NCBI GenBank assembly: GCA_016934825.1
Contig: JAFGSB010000140.1
Coordinates: 62,001-126,000 of the forward strand
Direction of reading: 5' to 3'
DNA length: 64,000 nt
Source of the DNA: Candidatus Zhuqueibacterota bacterium
Lineage (GTDB): Bacteria; Zhuqueibacterota; Zhuqueibacteria; Residuimicrobiales; Krinioviventaceae
Below, piece after piece: positions 27,931 through 38,329 of this stretch (its first letter is position 1; the number at the start of each line of letters is the position of its first letter). Under the pieces are notes generated by a model, which ran no database searches, had not been told where the DNA came from, and saw only the letters and a program-made list of their open reading frames with translations. The position numbers and the translations under genes are program-made.

Positions 27931-28818
27931 ATGAAAAAATTACAAAATCATATCGAATATTATTTGACCAGGTTAGTCAGTTCTTTTATTTTAATTCTGC
28001 CGTTAAAATGGGCCTTAACCTTCGGTAAAGGGATTGGACTTTTTGTTTATTATATCGTCCCGATTCGTAAAAAAGTGTCTGTGCAAAATTTAACAAGTGT
28101 ATTCCCGGACAAAACAAAAAAAGAAATCAACATCATCGCCCGAGACACCTATGTGAATTTCGGACAGACTATTATAGAATTCATGCGTTATCCCAGGATA
28201 ACAAAAGATTTTTTACACAAACATATAAAGTTTATAAATAAAGAAATTCTGCTTGATGCGCACGCTGCCGGTAAAGGAGCGTTATGTATGAGCGGACATT
28301 TCGGCAATTGGGAAATTATGGCCGCGGCGATCCAGGCTCTTGGGATTCAAATGATCGGCGTGGCAAAGGAACAACGTAATAAACGGATTGACAAACTGAT
28401 AATTGATTTTCGAACTCTTTTGGGTGTAGAATCGATGCAGTTGGGCATGGCATTACGCGGCGTGTTAAAGGCACTCAAAGCCAATAAATTTGTCGCAATG
28501 GTTGCTGATCAGGACGCCCACAGAGCGGGCATTTTTGTAGACTTTTTAGGCAGACCTTCATCAACAGCGACAGGCCCGGCAATTTTTGCATTAAAAACCG
28601 GTGTACCGCTAATTTTCGGCAGCGCCGTTCGTAACAAAAACGGTTGTCATACGGTTTACTTAAAAAAAATCGATTTTAGCGATCTTGAAGGCGGAGCGAC
28701 CGAGGAGAATATACGAATTTTAACACAGCGGCATGCTGCGGTTCTGGAAGAGAGTATTAAAAAATGGCCGGATCATTGGTTCTGGATGCACAAGAGATGG
28801 AAAACCAAACCCGTATAA
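27931..28818 (+). CDS. LpxL/HtrB-like lysophospholipid acyltransferase
   Basis: MSGHFGNWEIMAAA (HxxxxE-type motif); VADQDAHRAGIFVDFLGRPSSTATGPAIFALKTGVPLIFG; WFWMHKRWKTKP. Confidence 0.93.
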   Translation: MKKLQNHIEYYLTRLVSSFILILPLKWALTFGKGIGLFVYYIVPIRKKVSVQNLTSVFPDKTKKEINIIARDTYVNFGQTIIEFMRYPRITKDFLHKHIKFINKEILLDAHAAGKGALCMSGHFGNWEIMAAAIQALGIQMIGVAKEQRNKRIDKLIIDFRTLLGVESMQLGMALRGVLKALKANKFVAMVADQDAHRAGIFVDFLGRPSSTATGPAIFALKTGVPLIFGSAVRNKNGCHTVYLKKIDFSDLEGGATEENIRILTQRHAAVLEESIKKWPDHWFWMHKRWKTKPV

Positions 28819-28845
28819 AATTTATTTTTTGTAAAATTTTTCTTT

Positions 28846-29883
28846 ATGCAATTAAAAAAAATTCTTATAATTCAAACAGCTTTTATTGGAGATGTTATTC
28901 TGACCACCCCGCTTCTGAAGGGGGTAAAAAACGCTTACAAAAAAACGCAAATTCACATAATTGTTATTCCGGCAACAAAAAATTTACTTGGCAAAAATCC
29001 TTTTGTTGATAAAATTATAGTTTATGATAAAAGAAAGGACGATAAAGGATTAAAAGGTTTTATCCGTCTTGTCCGTCAATTGAAAAAAGAAAAATATGAT
29101 ATTGTTCTTTCTCCGCACCGCTCGATGAGGAGCGCACTGATTGCGCTTTTAACGGGCGCGAAAAAAAGGATCGGTTTTAACACAAGTGCAGGATCATTTT
29201 TATATACGGATAAAATTCATTATATTCAGACTATTCATGAAATCGACAGGAACCTGTCACTTGTTGAAGCTCTGGAAACGACAATTTCCGATCGACAGCC
29301 AAAGGTTTTTGTAGATCATCAGGATATTGAATCAGTCAAACAGCTATTAGCAACTGAAAAGATTGATACAAACAACCCTCTGATTGCCGTCGCACCGGGT
29401 TCCGTATGGTTTACAAAAAAATGGCCGGATGAATATTTTAAAGAACTGGTTAAAAAATTAGCCGGAGAAGGATATACAGTATTTTTAATCGGAGGAGACG
29501 CGGACGAACCGGATTGCCGGCACATTGTACAGGCTGCGAACGGTTCCGTTTACAACCTGGCAGGTAAACTGACGCTGAGAGAATCGGCCGCCCTTTTAAA
29601 AAAATGTAAGGTGCTGGTCAGCAATGACAGCGGCGCTTTGCATCTGGCGGTCGCGGCGGGCACTCATGTTATCGCTATTTTTGGACCGACCGTCCCGGCT
29701 TTTGGTTTTTATCCTTATGGAGAAAACCATACCATTATTGAACAAACTCTCGACTGCAGGCCATGTGGAATTCATGGCGGCCCAAAATGCCCGATCGGGA
29801 CTCATGAATGTATGAAAGCGATTAAACCATTAACCGTATTTCAATCGGTTCTTAAATATACTGACCCGGACAACAAACAATGA
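28846..29883 (+). CDS. waaF: Glycosyltransferase family 9 (lipopolysaccharide heptosyltransferase II-like)
   Basis: ILIIQTAFIGDVILTTPLLKGVK; VAPGSVWFTKKWPDEYFKELVKKL; VSNDSGALHLAVAAGTHVIAIFGPT. Confidence 0.88.
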   Translation: MQLKKILIIQTAFIGDVILTTPLLKGVKNAYKKTQIHIIVIPATKNLLGKNPFVDKIIVYDKRKDDKGLKGFIRLVRQLKKEKYDIVLSPHRSMRSALIALLTGAKKRIGFNTSAGSFLYTDKIHYIQTIHEIDRNLSLVEALETTISDRQPKVFVDHQDIESVKQLLATEKIDTNNPLIAVAPGSVWFTKKWPDEYFKELVKKLAGEGYTVFLIGGDADEPDCRHIVQAANGSVYNLAGKLTLRESAALLKKCKVLVSNDSGALHLAVAAGTHVIAIFGPTVPAFGFYPYGENHTIIEQTLDCRPCGIHGGPKCPIGTHECMKAIKPLTVFQSVLKYTDPDNKQ

Positions 29884-30521
29884 ATAATGTAATTAAAATT
29901 AATCATATTACCCCCGAACACAATTTAATTTCCAATGCTGCCGGAATATTACAAAAAGGCGGTGTTATTGGTTATCCGACGGAAACCGTATACGGAATTG
30001 GCTGTAACGCTTTTGATGAAAAAGCGGTAAATCGAATTTATGACCTCAAACACCGGGATAAAAGCAACGCTCTGATTATAATTGCTGCGGATATTATCCA
30101 AATCAGCGATATTGTGGAAAGTATCCCCGATCCGGCAGAAAAATTAATCGAAAATTTCTGGCCAGGTCCGTTAACCATCGTATTTGAAATTTCCAAATCG
30201 TTAAAAGAATTTCCCTTTGGCAAATCAAAAACTATTGCCATTCGTATCCCCGACAGCCCCATTTGTCTTTCGCTCTTAAAAGTATCAGGATTCCCGATTG
30301 TCTCGACAAGCGCCAACATTACCGGTCAACCAGCGGCATCAAAAGCCTCGGAAGTTTTTAATTATTTCGGCAATCAGCTCGATTTGATTATAGACGGCGG
30401 AGAAACACCCTCACATAAACCGTCCACTGTTATTGATATCACCAAAACTCCGGCCCGGTTAATCAGGGAAGGCGCGATTACTCCCCTGGAAATCAGCACT
30501 GTCATTGACATAAATTATTAA
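29880..30521 (+). CDS. tsaC: L-threonylcarbamoyladenylate synthase (YrdC/Sua5 family)
   Basis: GGVIGYPTETVYGIGCNAFDEKAVNRIYDLKHRDKSNALIIIA; PGPLTIVFE; TSANITGQPAASKASEV. Confidence 0.94.
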   Translation: MNNVIKINHITPEHNLISNAAGILQKGGVIGYPTETVYGIGCNAFDEKAVNRIYDLKHRDKSNALIIIAADIIQISDIVESIPDPAEKLIENFWPGPLTIVFEISKSLKEFPFGKSKTIAIRIPDSPICLSLLKVSGFPIVSTSANITGQPAASKASEVFNYFGNQLDLIIDGGETPSHKPSTVIDITKTPARLIREGAITPLEISTVIDINY

Positions 30522-30530
30522 TATTAAAAT

Positions 30531-31544
30531 TTGGATACCAGCAGAATAAAACGATTTTTAGTCATCCGCACGGACCGTATTGGGGACGTTATATTATCCA
30601 CGCCGGTTTTAACCGAGATTAAAAATAATTTCGATTCTTCATTTACCGCAATGATGCTTAATCCCTATACAAAAGATGTTGTTTCCGGGCACCCCGATGT
30701 GGATAAAATTATCATTGACGACATGAATGGCATACATAAGGGTTTCAGCGGGTTAAAAAAACTGGCCGCAGAATTGAAAAAATACCGGTTCGATGCCGCA
30801 CTTTTGCTGCACCCGACGCCCAGGCTGGCATTGTTATGTTTTCTGGCCGGGATTCCTCTCAGGGTCGGCACCGGTTATCGTTATTATTCGTTTTTATTTA
30901 ACAAAAAAATTTACCAGCACCGGAAAACAAGCGGCAGGCATGAACTGGACCTGAACCTGGATTTCGTATCCGCAACTGGAGTACAGCCCGGTAAAATTAT
31001 TTTTAAATTTTTTATTCCGGATGAGGCGGAACAAAAAATCGATATGCTTTTAAGGGAAAATAACATTACCGGTCAATTTGTTGTTTTGCATCCCGGTTCC
31101 GGTGGTTCCGCCCTAGATTGGCCGCCGGAAAGTTTCGGACAGTTGGCCGCGCAAATTCAAAACAAATTAAAACTCCCGGTTGTTGCTACGGGTTCAGCCG
31201 CGGAATCCGAATTAATCGATTTAATCGAAAAGCAGACGAAAAACATACTCCGCCTGGAAGGACAGTTAAATATCAAGGAACTTGCCGCTTTACTTAAAAA
31301 ATCGTCGCTGGTTGTTGCAAACAGTACCGGGCCGTTGCACCTTGCCGTTGCAGTGGGCACGGATGTTATTGGTTTGTACTGTACAAAAACTGCCTGCGGG
31401 CCGGACAGGTGGGGACCTTACCGGCGTACGGATTCGGTTATCGCACCGCCGGAAAACGCTGAATATGAAAAAGACAATAATCCAATGCAGTTGATAACGG
31501 TTGAGCAGGTATTTCAAATGACCCGAAAAAAATTGTCAATTTGA
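30531..31544 (+). CDS. Glycosyltransferase family 9 protein (TTG start)
   Basis: FLVIRTDRIGDVILSTPVLTEIKNNF; VVLHPGSGGSALDWPPESFGQLA; VVANSTGPLHLAVAVGTDVIGLYC. Confidence 0.92.
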   Translation: MDTSRIKRFLVIRTDRIGDVILSTPVLTEIKNNFDSSFTAMMLNPYTKDVVSGHPDVDKIIIDDMNGIHKGFSGLKKLAAELKKYRFDAALLLHPTPRLALLCFLAGIPLRVGTGYRYYSFLFNKKIYQHRKTSGRHELDLNLDFVSATGVQPGKIIFKFFIPDEAEQKIDMLLRENNITGQFVVLHPGSGGSALDWPPESFGQLAAQIQNKLKLPVVATGSAAESELIDLIEKQTKNILRLEGQLNIKELAALLKKSSLVVANSTGPLHLAVAVGTDVIGLYCTKTACGPDRWGPYRRTDSVIAPPENAEYEKDNNPMQLITVEQVFQMTRKKLSI

Positions 31545-31789
31545 TATGGCCGGAGTAAAAAACTGCTTTTGGATGTTTAATAGATACAACAGTGCAACCA
31601 AAAAATATCCTGAAAATGCAGGAATGTAAAAAAACCCATAGTTACTCAAATTTTCAGGTCTTCCGGAATTTAAAATAATTAAAATACACTCATTGGTGTG
31701 ATAAAAATTTTTTATGCAAGAACACATGTAACATTACACAGGCTTATTTTATTAATTGTAAATGCATCACAAATCAACCAGGAAATAAG

Positions 31790-32209
31790 ATGGAAAACTG
31801 GAAGGACAAACTAAAAACGCTGGAACAGGAAGGGCTTTCGATAATAGTTGAAAAGAACGGTAAAATTGTATTTCAATCATACGATCCCATGCTGAAACCT
31901 TTATTTACGTGTTTAAATGAGAATAAAGAGTTATTAAACGATTCAATTGTTTTTGATAAAATTGTCGGCCGGGCCGCGGCTTACCTGTGTATAATTGGCC
32001 GGGTCAAAGAGATTTATACACCCCTGGCGAGCGAATCCGCTATGAAAGTATTGGACGAAAATAATATTAAAACAGGGGCATTAAAAACAATACCTTTGAT
32101 TAAAAACAGAGATAATTCCGATATGTGCCCGATGGAAAAATTGGCTCTGTCCTGTAAAACACCGCAGGAATTTTATAAAAAGCTTGCGGAAAAGTTGTCT
32201 CAAAAATGA
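31790..32209 (+). CDS. DUF1893 domain-containing protein
   Basis: DKIVGRAAAYLCIIGRVKEIYTPLASESAMKVLDENNIKTGALKTIPLIKNRDNSDMCPMEKLALSC matches the DUF1893 pattern. Confidence 0.85.
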   Translation: MENWKDKLKTLEQEGLSIIVEKNGKIVFQSYDPMLKPLFTCLNENKELLNDSIVFDKIVGRAAAYLCIIGRVKEIYTPLASESAMKVLDENNIKTGALKTIPLIKNRDNSDMCPMEKLALSCKTPQEFYKKLAEKLSQK

Positions 32210-32210
32210 C

Positions 32211-33203
32211 CTACAACGGCAAAATCCATATATTCCTGAACTGTACAGGATTGCCATGATCCTGCAGCATTAATCCTCCGGGGACCTTTTCATCATTTAT
32301 CATGGAAGCCCGAGTCGGGCCGGGTATTGAGACATTACTGTGAATCAATATCCCGTTGTGTTTTACCGTTATCACCGCGTCCTTTATCTTGTTCCCGTTT
32401 TGATCAAACCGGGGTTCAAAAAAAGTAATATCAAAAGTCTGCCATTCACCGGGCGGCAGACAGGCATTTTTCAACGGAGCGGCCACTTTATAAATAGCCC
32501 CGCAATAATCGTCTTTAGGTGCGAGCCCAAAACTGTCAAGGATTTGCACCTCGTATTTGCCCTGTAAGTAAACTCCGCTGTTACCTCTGGCCTGGCCGGT
32601 TTTGTCCGGCATCAAAGGTGTTATGAATTCCACATGAACCTGCTGATCTCCGAATGTCTGTTTACTGATAATATCCCCTTTGGTCACTTCCATAGCGCCG
32701 TCTATCGTCATTTTCCACTCGGCCCTTTTTTCGTTTTTCAACTCCCATGCCTCCAGATCCACACCATCAAATAAAACAACCGCTCCTTCGGGAGGCTTCG
32801 AACCCAAAGTGGAAGACTTTATAAAAACTTTTTTTAGTTCAAATGTTCCCGTTGCTTCATAACCCGAAAATGTTCCATCCATAAACGAATCGGTAATCCG
32901 GCCCTCTATATCATAGGAGCCGCCCATATCCGGGCCCAAATCAATTTTTCCATTGAAAGTCATTTCGCCGCCGGTTTTTGTACCATAAAACCGTATTTGT
33001 GGGGCATTTTCAGGGATATTCCCGATTGTTATCATTACTATACAGGAATCGTTCGCCCCGGCAATGACCTGCGCAAACAATGTGTCGGAGTTTCCGTCCA
33101 GTGTTGTATATGATCCCCGGTAATTACCATAATCCGAATCTCCGGCATACAATAAAGTCACAAACAGGAACGACAATAAAACAACATAATACGATTGTTT
33201 CAT
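32211..33203 (-). CDS. DUF1080 (3-keto-disaccharide hydrolase-like) secreted protein
   Basis: PPEGAVVLFDGVDLEAWELKNEKRAEWKMTIDGAMEVTKGDIISKQTFGDQQVHVEFITP...RGNSGVYLQGKYEVQILDSFG; signal peptide. Confidence 0.92.
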   Translation of the reverse strand: MKQSYYVVLLSFLFVTLLYAGDSDYGNYRGSYTTLDGNSDTLFAQVIAGANDSCIVMITIGNIPENAPQIRFYGTKTGGEMTFNGKIDLGPDMGGSYDIEGRITDSFMDGTFSGYEATGTFELKKVFIKSSTLGSKPPEGAVVLFDGVDLEAWELKNEKRAEWKMTIDGAMEVTKGDIISKQTFGDQQVHVEFITPLMPDKTGQARGNSGVYLQGKYEVQILDSFGLAPKDDYCGAIYKVAAPLKNACLPPGEWQTFDITFFEPRFDQNGNKIKDAVITVKHNGILIHSNVSIPGPTRASMINDEKVPGGLMLQDHGNPVQFRNIWILPL

Positions 33204-33237
33204 AGCACATATCTCCTGTAAATTAAAATGAACTTGA

Positions 33238-34155
33238 TTATTTTATAAACATGACTTCGCGTTGCAACTCGATATTAAATTTTTCAAGTACACGGTCCCT
33301 GAGAATTTTTTCCAGTTCAAGCACATCCCGGGCGGAAGCGTGACCCCTGTTATAAAAAATATTCGCATGTTTTATATGAACACCAGCGTCGCCGACAACC
33401 GTTTGTTTACTGTCTACTGCGTCAAGATAAAAAGCGGCGGGGACCGGATTCCCGTGTTCATCTTTTAAATTCTTAAAAAATGATCCGGCGGTGGAAATAC
33501 TCCAATGCGGCAATTTTTTATAACGTATGCCCCTTATCTCCCGTACTTTTCGAAGGATCTGGTTATAATCTCCCTTTTTAAATTTTAAATCCGCTTCCAA
33601 AACGATACAATTGTTCTCCTTGAGATCGGAATGCCGGTAGGCAAATTGAAAAAAATCATTTCCCACTTTTTTTACACAACCGTCCCCGGTCAGGACGCGT
33701 GCGCACTGCAGGCATTCACCGATATTTTTCCCGTATGCCCCGGCGTTACCATAAATCGCGCCGCCCACCGTTCCGGGAATTCCGGAAGAAAACTCGAATC
33801 CGGTCAAACTTTCGGCAATACAAATTCTGTTCACCCCGGACAGCGGGACGCCGCTTTCAACTCGTATGGTGGTTTCATCTAAAAGGCGGATACCGTTCAT
33901 ATTATTGATTACGACTAATCCCCTGAATCCCTCATCGGCAAAAAAAACATTTGTCCCGTGCCCAAGAACAAGGAACCGGACATGTGCGTCCTTACAGATG
34001 TGATACAATTCGATAAATTTCTGCTGATCCTTTATGACTGTGAGGTAATCGGCATTTCCGCCAATTTTTATATTGGTATAAAAGGCAAGAGATTCATTCC
34101 GCAAAATATTAAATTTTGAAATGATCTCTTTATGCAAATATCCAGTTTTCGTCAC
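33238..34155 (-). CDS. murB: UDP-N-acetylmuramate dehydrogenase
   Basis: NTNVFFADEGFRGLVV-type FAD site; GFEFSSGIPGTVGGAIYGNAGAYGKNIGE; GSFFKNLKD. Confidence 0.95.
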   Translation of the reverse strand: MTKTGYLHKEIISKFNILRNESLAFYTNIKIGGNADYLTVIKDQQKFIELYHICKDAHVRFLVLGHGTNVFFADEGFRGLVVINNMNGIRLLDETTIRVESGVPLSGVNRICIAESLTGFEFSSGIPGTVGGAIYGNAGAYGKNIGECLQCARVLTGDGCVKKVGNDFFQFAYRHSDLKENNCIVLEADLKFKKGDYNQILRKVREIRGIRYKKLPHWSISTAGSFFKNLKDEHGNPVPAAFYLDAVDSKQTVVGDAGVHIKHANIFYNRGHASARDVLELEKILRDRVLEKFNIELQREVMFIK

Positions 34156-35435
34156 TCTTCAACCCGAGTTATATCCGCTCCCAATCCCTGTAATTTGTGT
34201 TCCAGATCCTCATAACCCCTGTCGATTTGCCTGATATTATAAATGGAACTCTCTCCCTTTGCGCACAGGGCGGCTATGATGAGAGCCATACCGGCCCTAA
34301 TATCCGGACTTTGCAAGTTAGTCCCATATAATTTTGAAGGACCGACAATTACCGCGCGATGAGGATCGCATAGAACAATGCGCGCGCCCATGGAGATCAA
34401 ATAATCCACAAAAAACATGCGCCCGTCATACATTTTTTCGAAAATCAGGACCGTTCCCTCCGCCTGTGTTGCGGCGACAATGACGATGCTCATCAAATCC
34501 GAAGGGAACGCAGGCCAGGTGCCGTCATCGATTTTGGGAATATCGCCGGCAAAATCCGGCTGTATCTGCAGCTTTTGCCCGCCGGGGACAACTATTTTTT
34601 TGTTTTGTATATGGTATTCGAGGCCCAGCTTTTTAAAAGTTGAACGGGTCACGCACAGATCATCCGGATTGATATTATTGATCGTAATTTCAGAATTCGT
34701 AATCGCGGCAAGGACGATATACCCGCCCGCTTCCAGATAATCCGGCCCGATCGTGTGGTTCGTACCATACAATTTTTCGACTCCTTCGATTTCCAGAATA
34801 TTTGTGCCGATTCCGGTGATTCTTGCTCCCATTTTATTCAGTAATTTTGCCAGTCCCGTTACATGCGGTTCACATGCCGCGTTTCTAATTATTGTTTTCC
34901 CTTTCGCCACAACCGCCGCCATAAGCGCATTTTCAGTGGCGGTAACGGACTGTTCATCAAGGAAAATATCCTGTCCGGTTAATTCCGATCTTTCGAATAC
35001 ATACTTTTTATCGACCACCGAAACCCGCGCGCCCAGACTTTTAAAGGCAAAAAAATGTGCGTCCAGCCGCCTCCGTCCAATCACATCGCCGCCGGGCGGC
35101 GGCAGCACAACCCGCCGGTAACGCGTTATCAGGGGACCGGCCAATAAAAGCGCCGCCCGCAAGGTTGCACACTTTTGCTCATCCATCTCTTCATGTTTAA
35201 TATTTTTACATTGTATTTCCAGTTCATTACGAGCGATTTCCCGAATGGTTGCACCCTGGCTTTTCATGATGTCCAGCATAGTCTCCACATCGCCAATCCG
35301 CGGGACGTTTTTCAGTATTATCGGCTCGTCGGTCAGCAAACTGGCCGCTATCGCGGGCAGCGCTTCATTTTTATTACCGGAAACCGTAACGGAACCGGAT
35401 AATTTTTTACCGCCCCGTATAAAAAATTTTTCCAT
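34152..35435 (-). CDS. murA: UDP-N-acetylglucosamine 1-carboxyvinyltransferase
   Basis: GGKKLSGSVTVSGNKNEALPAIAASLLTDEPIILKNVPRIGDVETM; KCATLRAALLLAGPLI; LEAGGYIVLAAIT. Confidence 0.96.
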   Translation of the reverse strand: MEKFFIRGGKKLSGSVTVSGNKNEALPAIAASLLTDEPIILKNVPRIGDVETMLDIMKSQGATIREIARNELEIQCKNIKHEEMDEQKCATLRAALLLAGPLITRYRRVVLPPPGGDVIGRRRLDAHFFAFKSLGARVSVVDKKYVFERSELTGQDIFLDEQSVTATENALMAAVVAKGKTIIRNAACEPHVTGLAKLLNKMGARITGIGTNILEIEGVEKLYGTNHTIGPDYLEAGGYIVLAAITNSEITINNINPDDLCVTRSTFKKLGLEYHIQNKKIVVPGGQKLQIQPDFAGDIPKIDDGTWPAFPSDLMSIVIVAATQAEGTVLIFEKMYDGRMFFVDYLISMGARIVLCDPHRAVIVGPSKLYGTNLQSPDIRAGMALIIAALCAKGESSIYNIRQIDRGYEDLEHKLQGLGADITRVEE

Positions 35436-35464
35436 TATTTAATAATTAATCCTTATCCTTTGGG

Positions 35465-36646
35465 TCATGAATTGAGAAAAAACAGATTATGGATTTCCTC
35501 TGTTATTTTATCACTATTATTTAGCGGTACAAGAACTTTTAAGTATAATTCACCATTTATAACATCACTATATTCGACGTTTAATTCGTTTAACTTTGTA
35601 AAAAACCGACAGGCGGTGGTTGTTCCGATGTTGATTCCGGCGCCAATGAGCGATAAAACGGCGCATTGTCTATCAATTGAAAAAGTTTGCGCCGTCCTTT
35701 CAATGATCTTTTGTGCCGCTGACACGTCGCTTTGCGACACACCGATGAGTGCCGATCCGTTGACATACTGCCAGATTTTCAAAGGTACTTTATCACAGGA
35801 AAATAAAATCGGATATCTTAATCCGTCTTCCTGATTTACGGAAACACGAAACAGAACAATGTCTTTATCGTTCACAACAGAGGCAACACACCCTTTATTT
35901 AATTTTTCATCGGTGACTATGGTGCCGATTTGTCCGGTAAAAGTGGAGCCCAGGGAAAGCTGAACATGATGACGCCCGGCAAACTCAACGGCCGCTTTGT
36001 GCAGCATTCTGGCCCCGGCGGCCGCCATCTCCAGGGCAATATTATAATCGATCCGGTCTATCCGTTTGGCAAGCGTGATCATTTTGGGATCTGCGGTATA
36101 AATACCATCAATATCGGACATGATCTCACAACACTCGGCATTGAGCGATGCGGCAACGGCAACAGCCGTCGTGTCGGAACCTCCCCTTCCCAAAGTGGTA
36201 ATTTCTTTATTTACAGAGACGCCCTGAAATCCGGCAATGACCACAATTTTGTCCTCGTTCAACGCTTCATACAACCGGTGTCCTTTTACTTCAAGCACCC
36301 GTGCATTGGTGTGATTGTCGTCCGTAATGAGCCCGATCTGGCTGCCGGTATAACTGACTGCCTGGTATTTCCCGGTTGCATTTATTGCCAAAGCCAACAA
36401 CGAAATCGAAATGCGTTCCCCGACCGATAACAGCATGTCCATTTCCCTTTTATCCGGATTCCTGTTCACGGCATGGGCCATTTTTACAAATTCATCCGTT
36501 GTCTTACCCATGGCGGAAACAACGACCACCATATTCACGCCGCTGTCTTTTCTTTTTACAATATTTTCCGCGACATGTTTTATATATTCCGGATTGGCCA
36601 GCGAGCTTCCGCCGTATTTTTGCACTACAATCGGTTTGTTATTCAT
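35465..36646 (-). CDS. lysC: Aspartate kinase
   Basis: VVQKYGGSSLANPEYIKHVAENI; ITTLGRGGSDTTAVAVAASLNAECCEIMSDIDGIYTADPK; C-terminal ACT-like region. Confidence 0.95.
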   Translation of the reverse strand: MNNKPIVVQKYGGSSLANPEYIKHVAENIVKRKDSGVNMVVVVSAMGKTTDEFVKMAHAVNRNPDKREMDMLLSVGERISISLLALAINATGKYQAVSYTGSQIGLITDDNHTNARVLEVKGHRLYEALNEDKIVVIAGFQGVSVNKEITTLGRGGSDTTAVAVAASLNAECCEIMSDIDGIYTADPKMITLAKRIDRIDYNIALEMAAAGARMLHKAAVEFAGRHHVQLSLGSTFTGQIGTIVTDEKLNKGCVASVVNDKDIVLFRVSVNQEDGLRYPILFSCDKVPLKIWQYVNGSALIGVSQSDVSAAQKIIERTAQTFSIDRQCAVLSLIGAGINIGTTTACRFFTKLNELNVEYSDVINGELYLKVLVPLNNSDKITEEIHNLFFLNS

Positions 36647-36673
36647 ATACCTAAAATTTGTAAATCCTTATAT

Positions 36674-38149
36674 TCAATTGTGATAGTGATTTTTAAGATA
36701 TTCTTTGATGATCTCACGTTCATTAAAATAAAATTTTTTCTCTTTTATTTCCATATAATTTTCATGCCCTTTGCCGGCAAGCAACACTGTATCCCCCGGT
36801 TTTGTTTTTGACAGTGCAAATTCAATTGCAGCTTTCCGGTCAGGGATAATTTTATGTTTTTTCCCGGGGATTATCCCGGCTTTAATATCATGAATAATTG
36901 ATGAAATATCCTCATTCCGCGGATTATCGGAAGTAACCACCGTTAATTTCGACATTTCCGATGCAATGCCGCCCATCAAAGCACGTTTGGACCTGTCCCG
37001 GTTGCCGTCACATCCCAGAACGGTGATAATATCGTTTCCGAATTGCTCTGTTATCGTAATCAGCGTTTTTTTAAGGGCATCAGGGGTATGGGCGTAATCA
37101 ATAATGATATGATAGTCCTGATCAAAATTTACCGTCTCAAAACGGCCCCTTATACTCTCTACACTTTCAATCCCCTGCTTAATAATATCCCTATCTATAT
37201 TATTCGCGATACCGAAAGCAACGGCGGCCAATATATTTTCACAATTAAACAGGCCGGGCAGTTTCGATTTAATAAAAATATCGCCGTCGGGCGTTTTTAT
37301 ATCGATTGTCGATCCGTCGGGAAACAAATCAATTTTTTGAGCATAAATATCTGTCCGGGATTCGTCAAGTGAATACGTTAGAATCGTATCTGTCGCCGTC
37401 CGTTTTACCAATTTATCATAAAACGGATTATCGTAATTGATAATGGCCAGACTGTTTTGATTAAGATTCTCAAAGAGTCCGGCCTTGGTATTGAAATAAT
37501 TCTGTATGGTCCCATGATAATCCAAATGGTCATGGGTAATATTCGTAAAAATGGCATGACTGAAATTTAAACCGTCAACCCTGTATTGTTTTATCGCATG
37601 GCTCGTAACCTCCATAACACAATGACTGACATTGTTTTTTACCATGTGTGAAAACAAATGATGTAATGTGATGGGTTCCGGAGTGGTCAGTCCGCTGCCG
37701 ATGTTTCGCTGCCCGATCAGATATTCAATCGTGCCGATCAGTCCTGTTTTCTTGCCGTGTTTCTCAAGTATTGATTTTATGAGTATCGCGGTGGTCGTTT
37801 TGCCGTTAGTTCCGGTTATTCCGGTCAGAGTCAATCTGTCAGCCGGATTTTTGTTATAATTCGACGCAATAAGGGGTAATCCGGCGCGGGTATTTTTCAA
37901 TTGTATCGCTGTAATATTTTGATCGAATTTTTTAAATGTCCTGTCTTGTAATATAATACATTCAACACCTTTTTTTATCGCTTCGGCGATAAAATTATGG
38001 CCGTCAACACGGTAACCTTTAATGGCAATATAAAGGTCGCCTTTTTTTAAATTGCGCGAATCGACTTGAATTTGATTTACCGGTGTGTTCAATTCGCCGT
38101 TTAACAGGTTATATTCTACCCCTGATAAAAGTGACTTTAATAACGGCAT
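36674..38149 (-). CDS. murE: UDP-MurNAc-L-Ala-D-Glu--meso-DAP ligase
   Basis: TGITGTNGKTTTAILIKSIL; MEVTSHAIKQYRVDGLNFSHAIFTNITHDHLDYHGT; DNPR specificity motif (VVTSDNPRNED). Confidence 0.95.
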   Translation of the reverse strand: MPLLKSLLSGVEYNLLNGELNTPVNQIQVDSRNLKKGDLYIAIKGYRVDGHNFIAEAIKKGVECIILQDRTFKKFDQNITAIQLKNTRAGLPLIASNYNKNPADRLTLTGITGTNGKTTTAILIKSILEKHGKKTGLIGTIEYLIGQRNIGSGLTTPEPITLHHLFSHMVKNNVSHCVMEVTSHAIKQYRVDGLNFSHAIFTNITHDHLDYHGTIQNYFNTKAGLFENLNQNSLAIINYDNPFYDKLVKRTATDTILTYSLDESRTDIYAQKIDLFPDGSTIDIKTPDGDIFIKSKLPGLFNCENILAAVAFGIANNIDRDIIKQGIESVESIRGRFETVNFDQDYHIIIDYAHTPDALKKTLITITEQFGNDIITVLGCDGNRDRSKRALMGGIASEMSKLTVVTSDNPRNEDISSIIHDIKAGIIPGKKHKIIPDRKAAIEFALSKTKPGDTVLLAGKGHENYMEIKEKKFYFNEREIIKEYLKNHYHN

Positions 38150-38289
38150 AAATAAAATTGATTTGCCTGATGACTAAATTTTATGACTTTTCTGATTCAA
38201 TTTTTAAGATAGTTACATTTCAATTAAAGGTCAACAATATTTATAATGTGCGTTCAGGTAATAAATACTCTATATTAAGTATATACACA

Positions 38290-38315
38290 AAAGCCTCACA
38301 CATGAGTGAGGCTTT
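38290..38315 (-). terminator. Hairpin terminator downstream of the 38330-39514 CDS
   Basis: AAAGCCTCAC-ACATGA-GTGAGGCTTT. Confidence 0.7.
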
Positions 38316-38329
38316 GATGATGTCTAAAA

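Noticed and set aside
35930-36430. Plus-strand 166-aa ORF opposite lysC
   Set aside because: Shadow ORF of the aspartate kinase gene.
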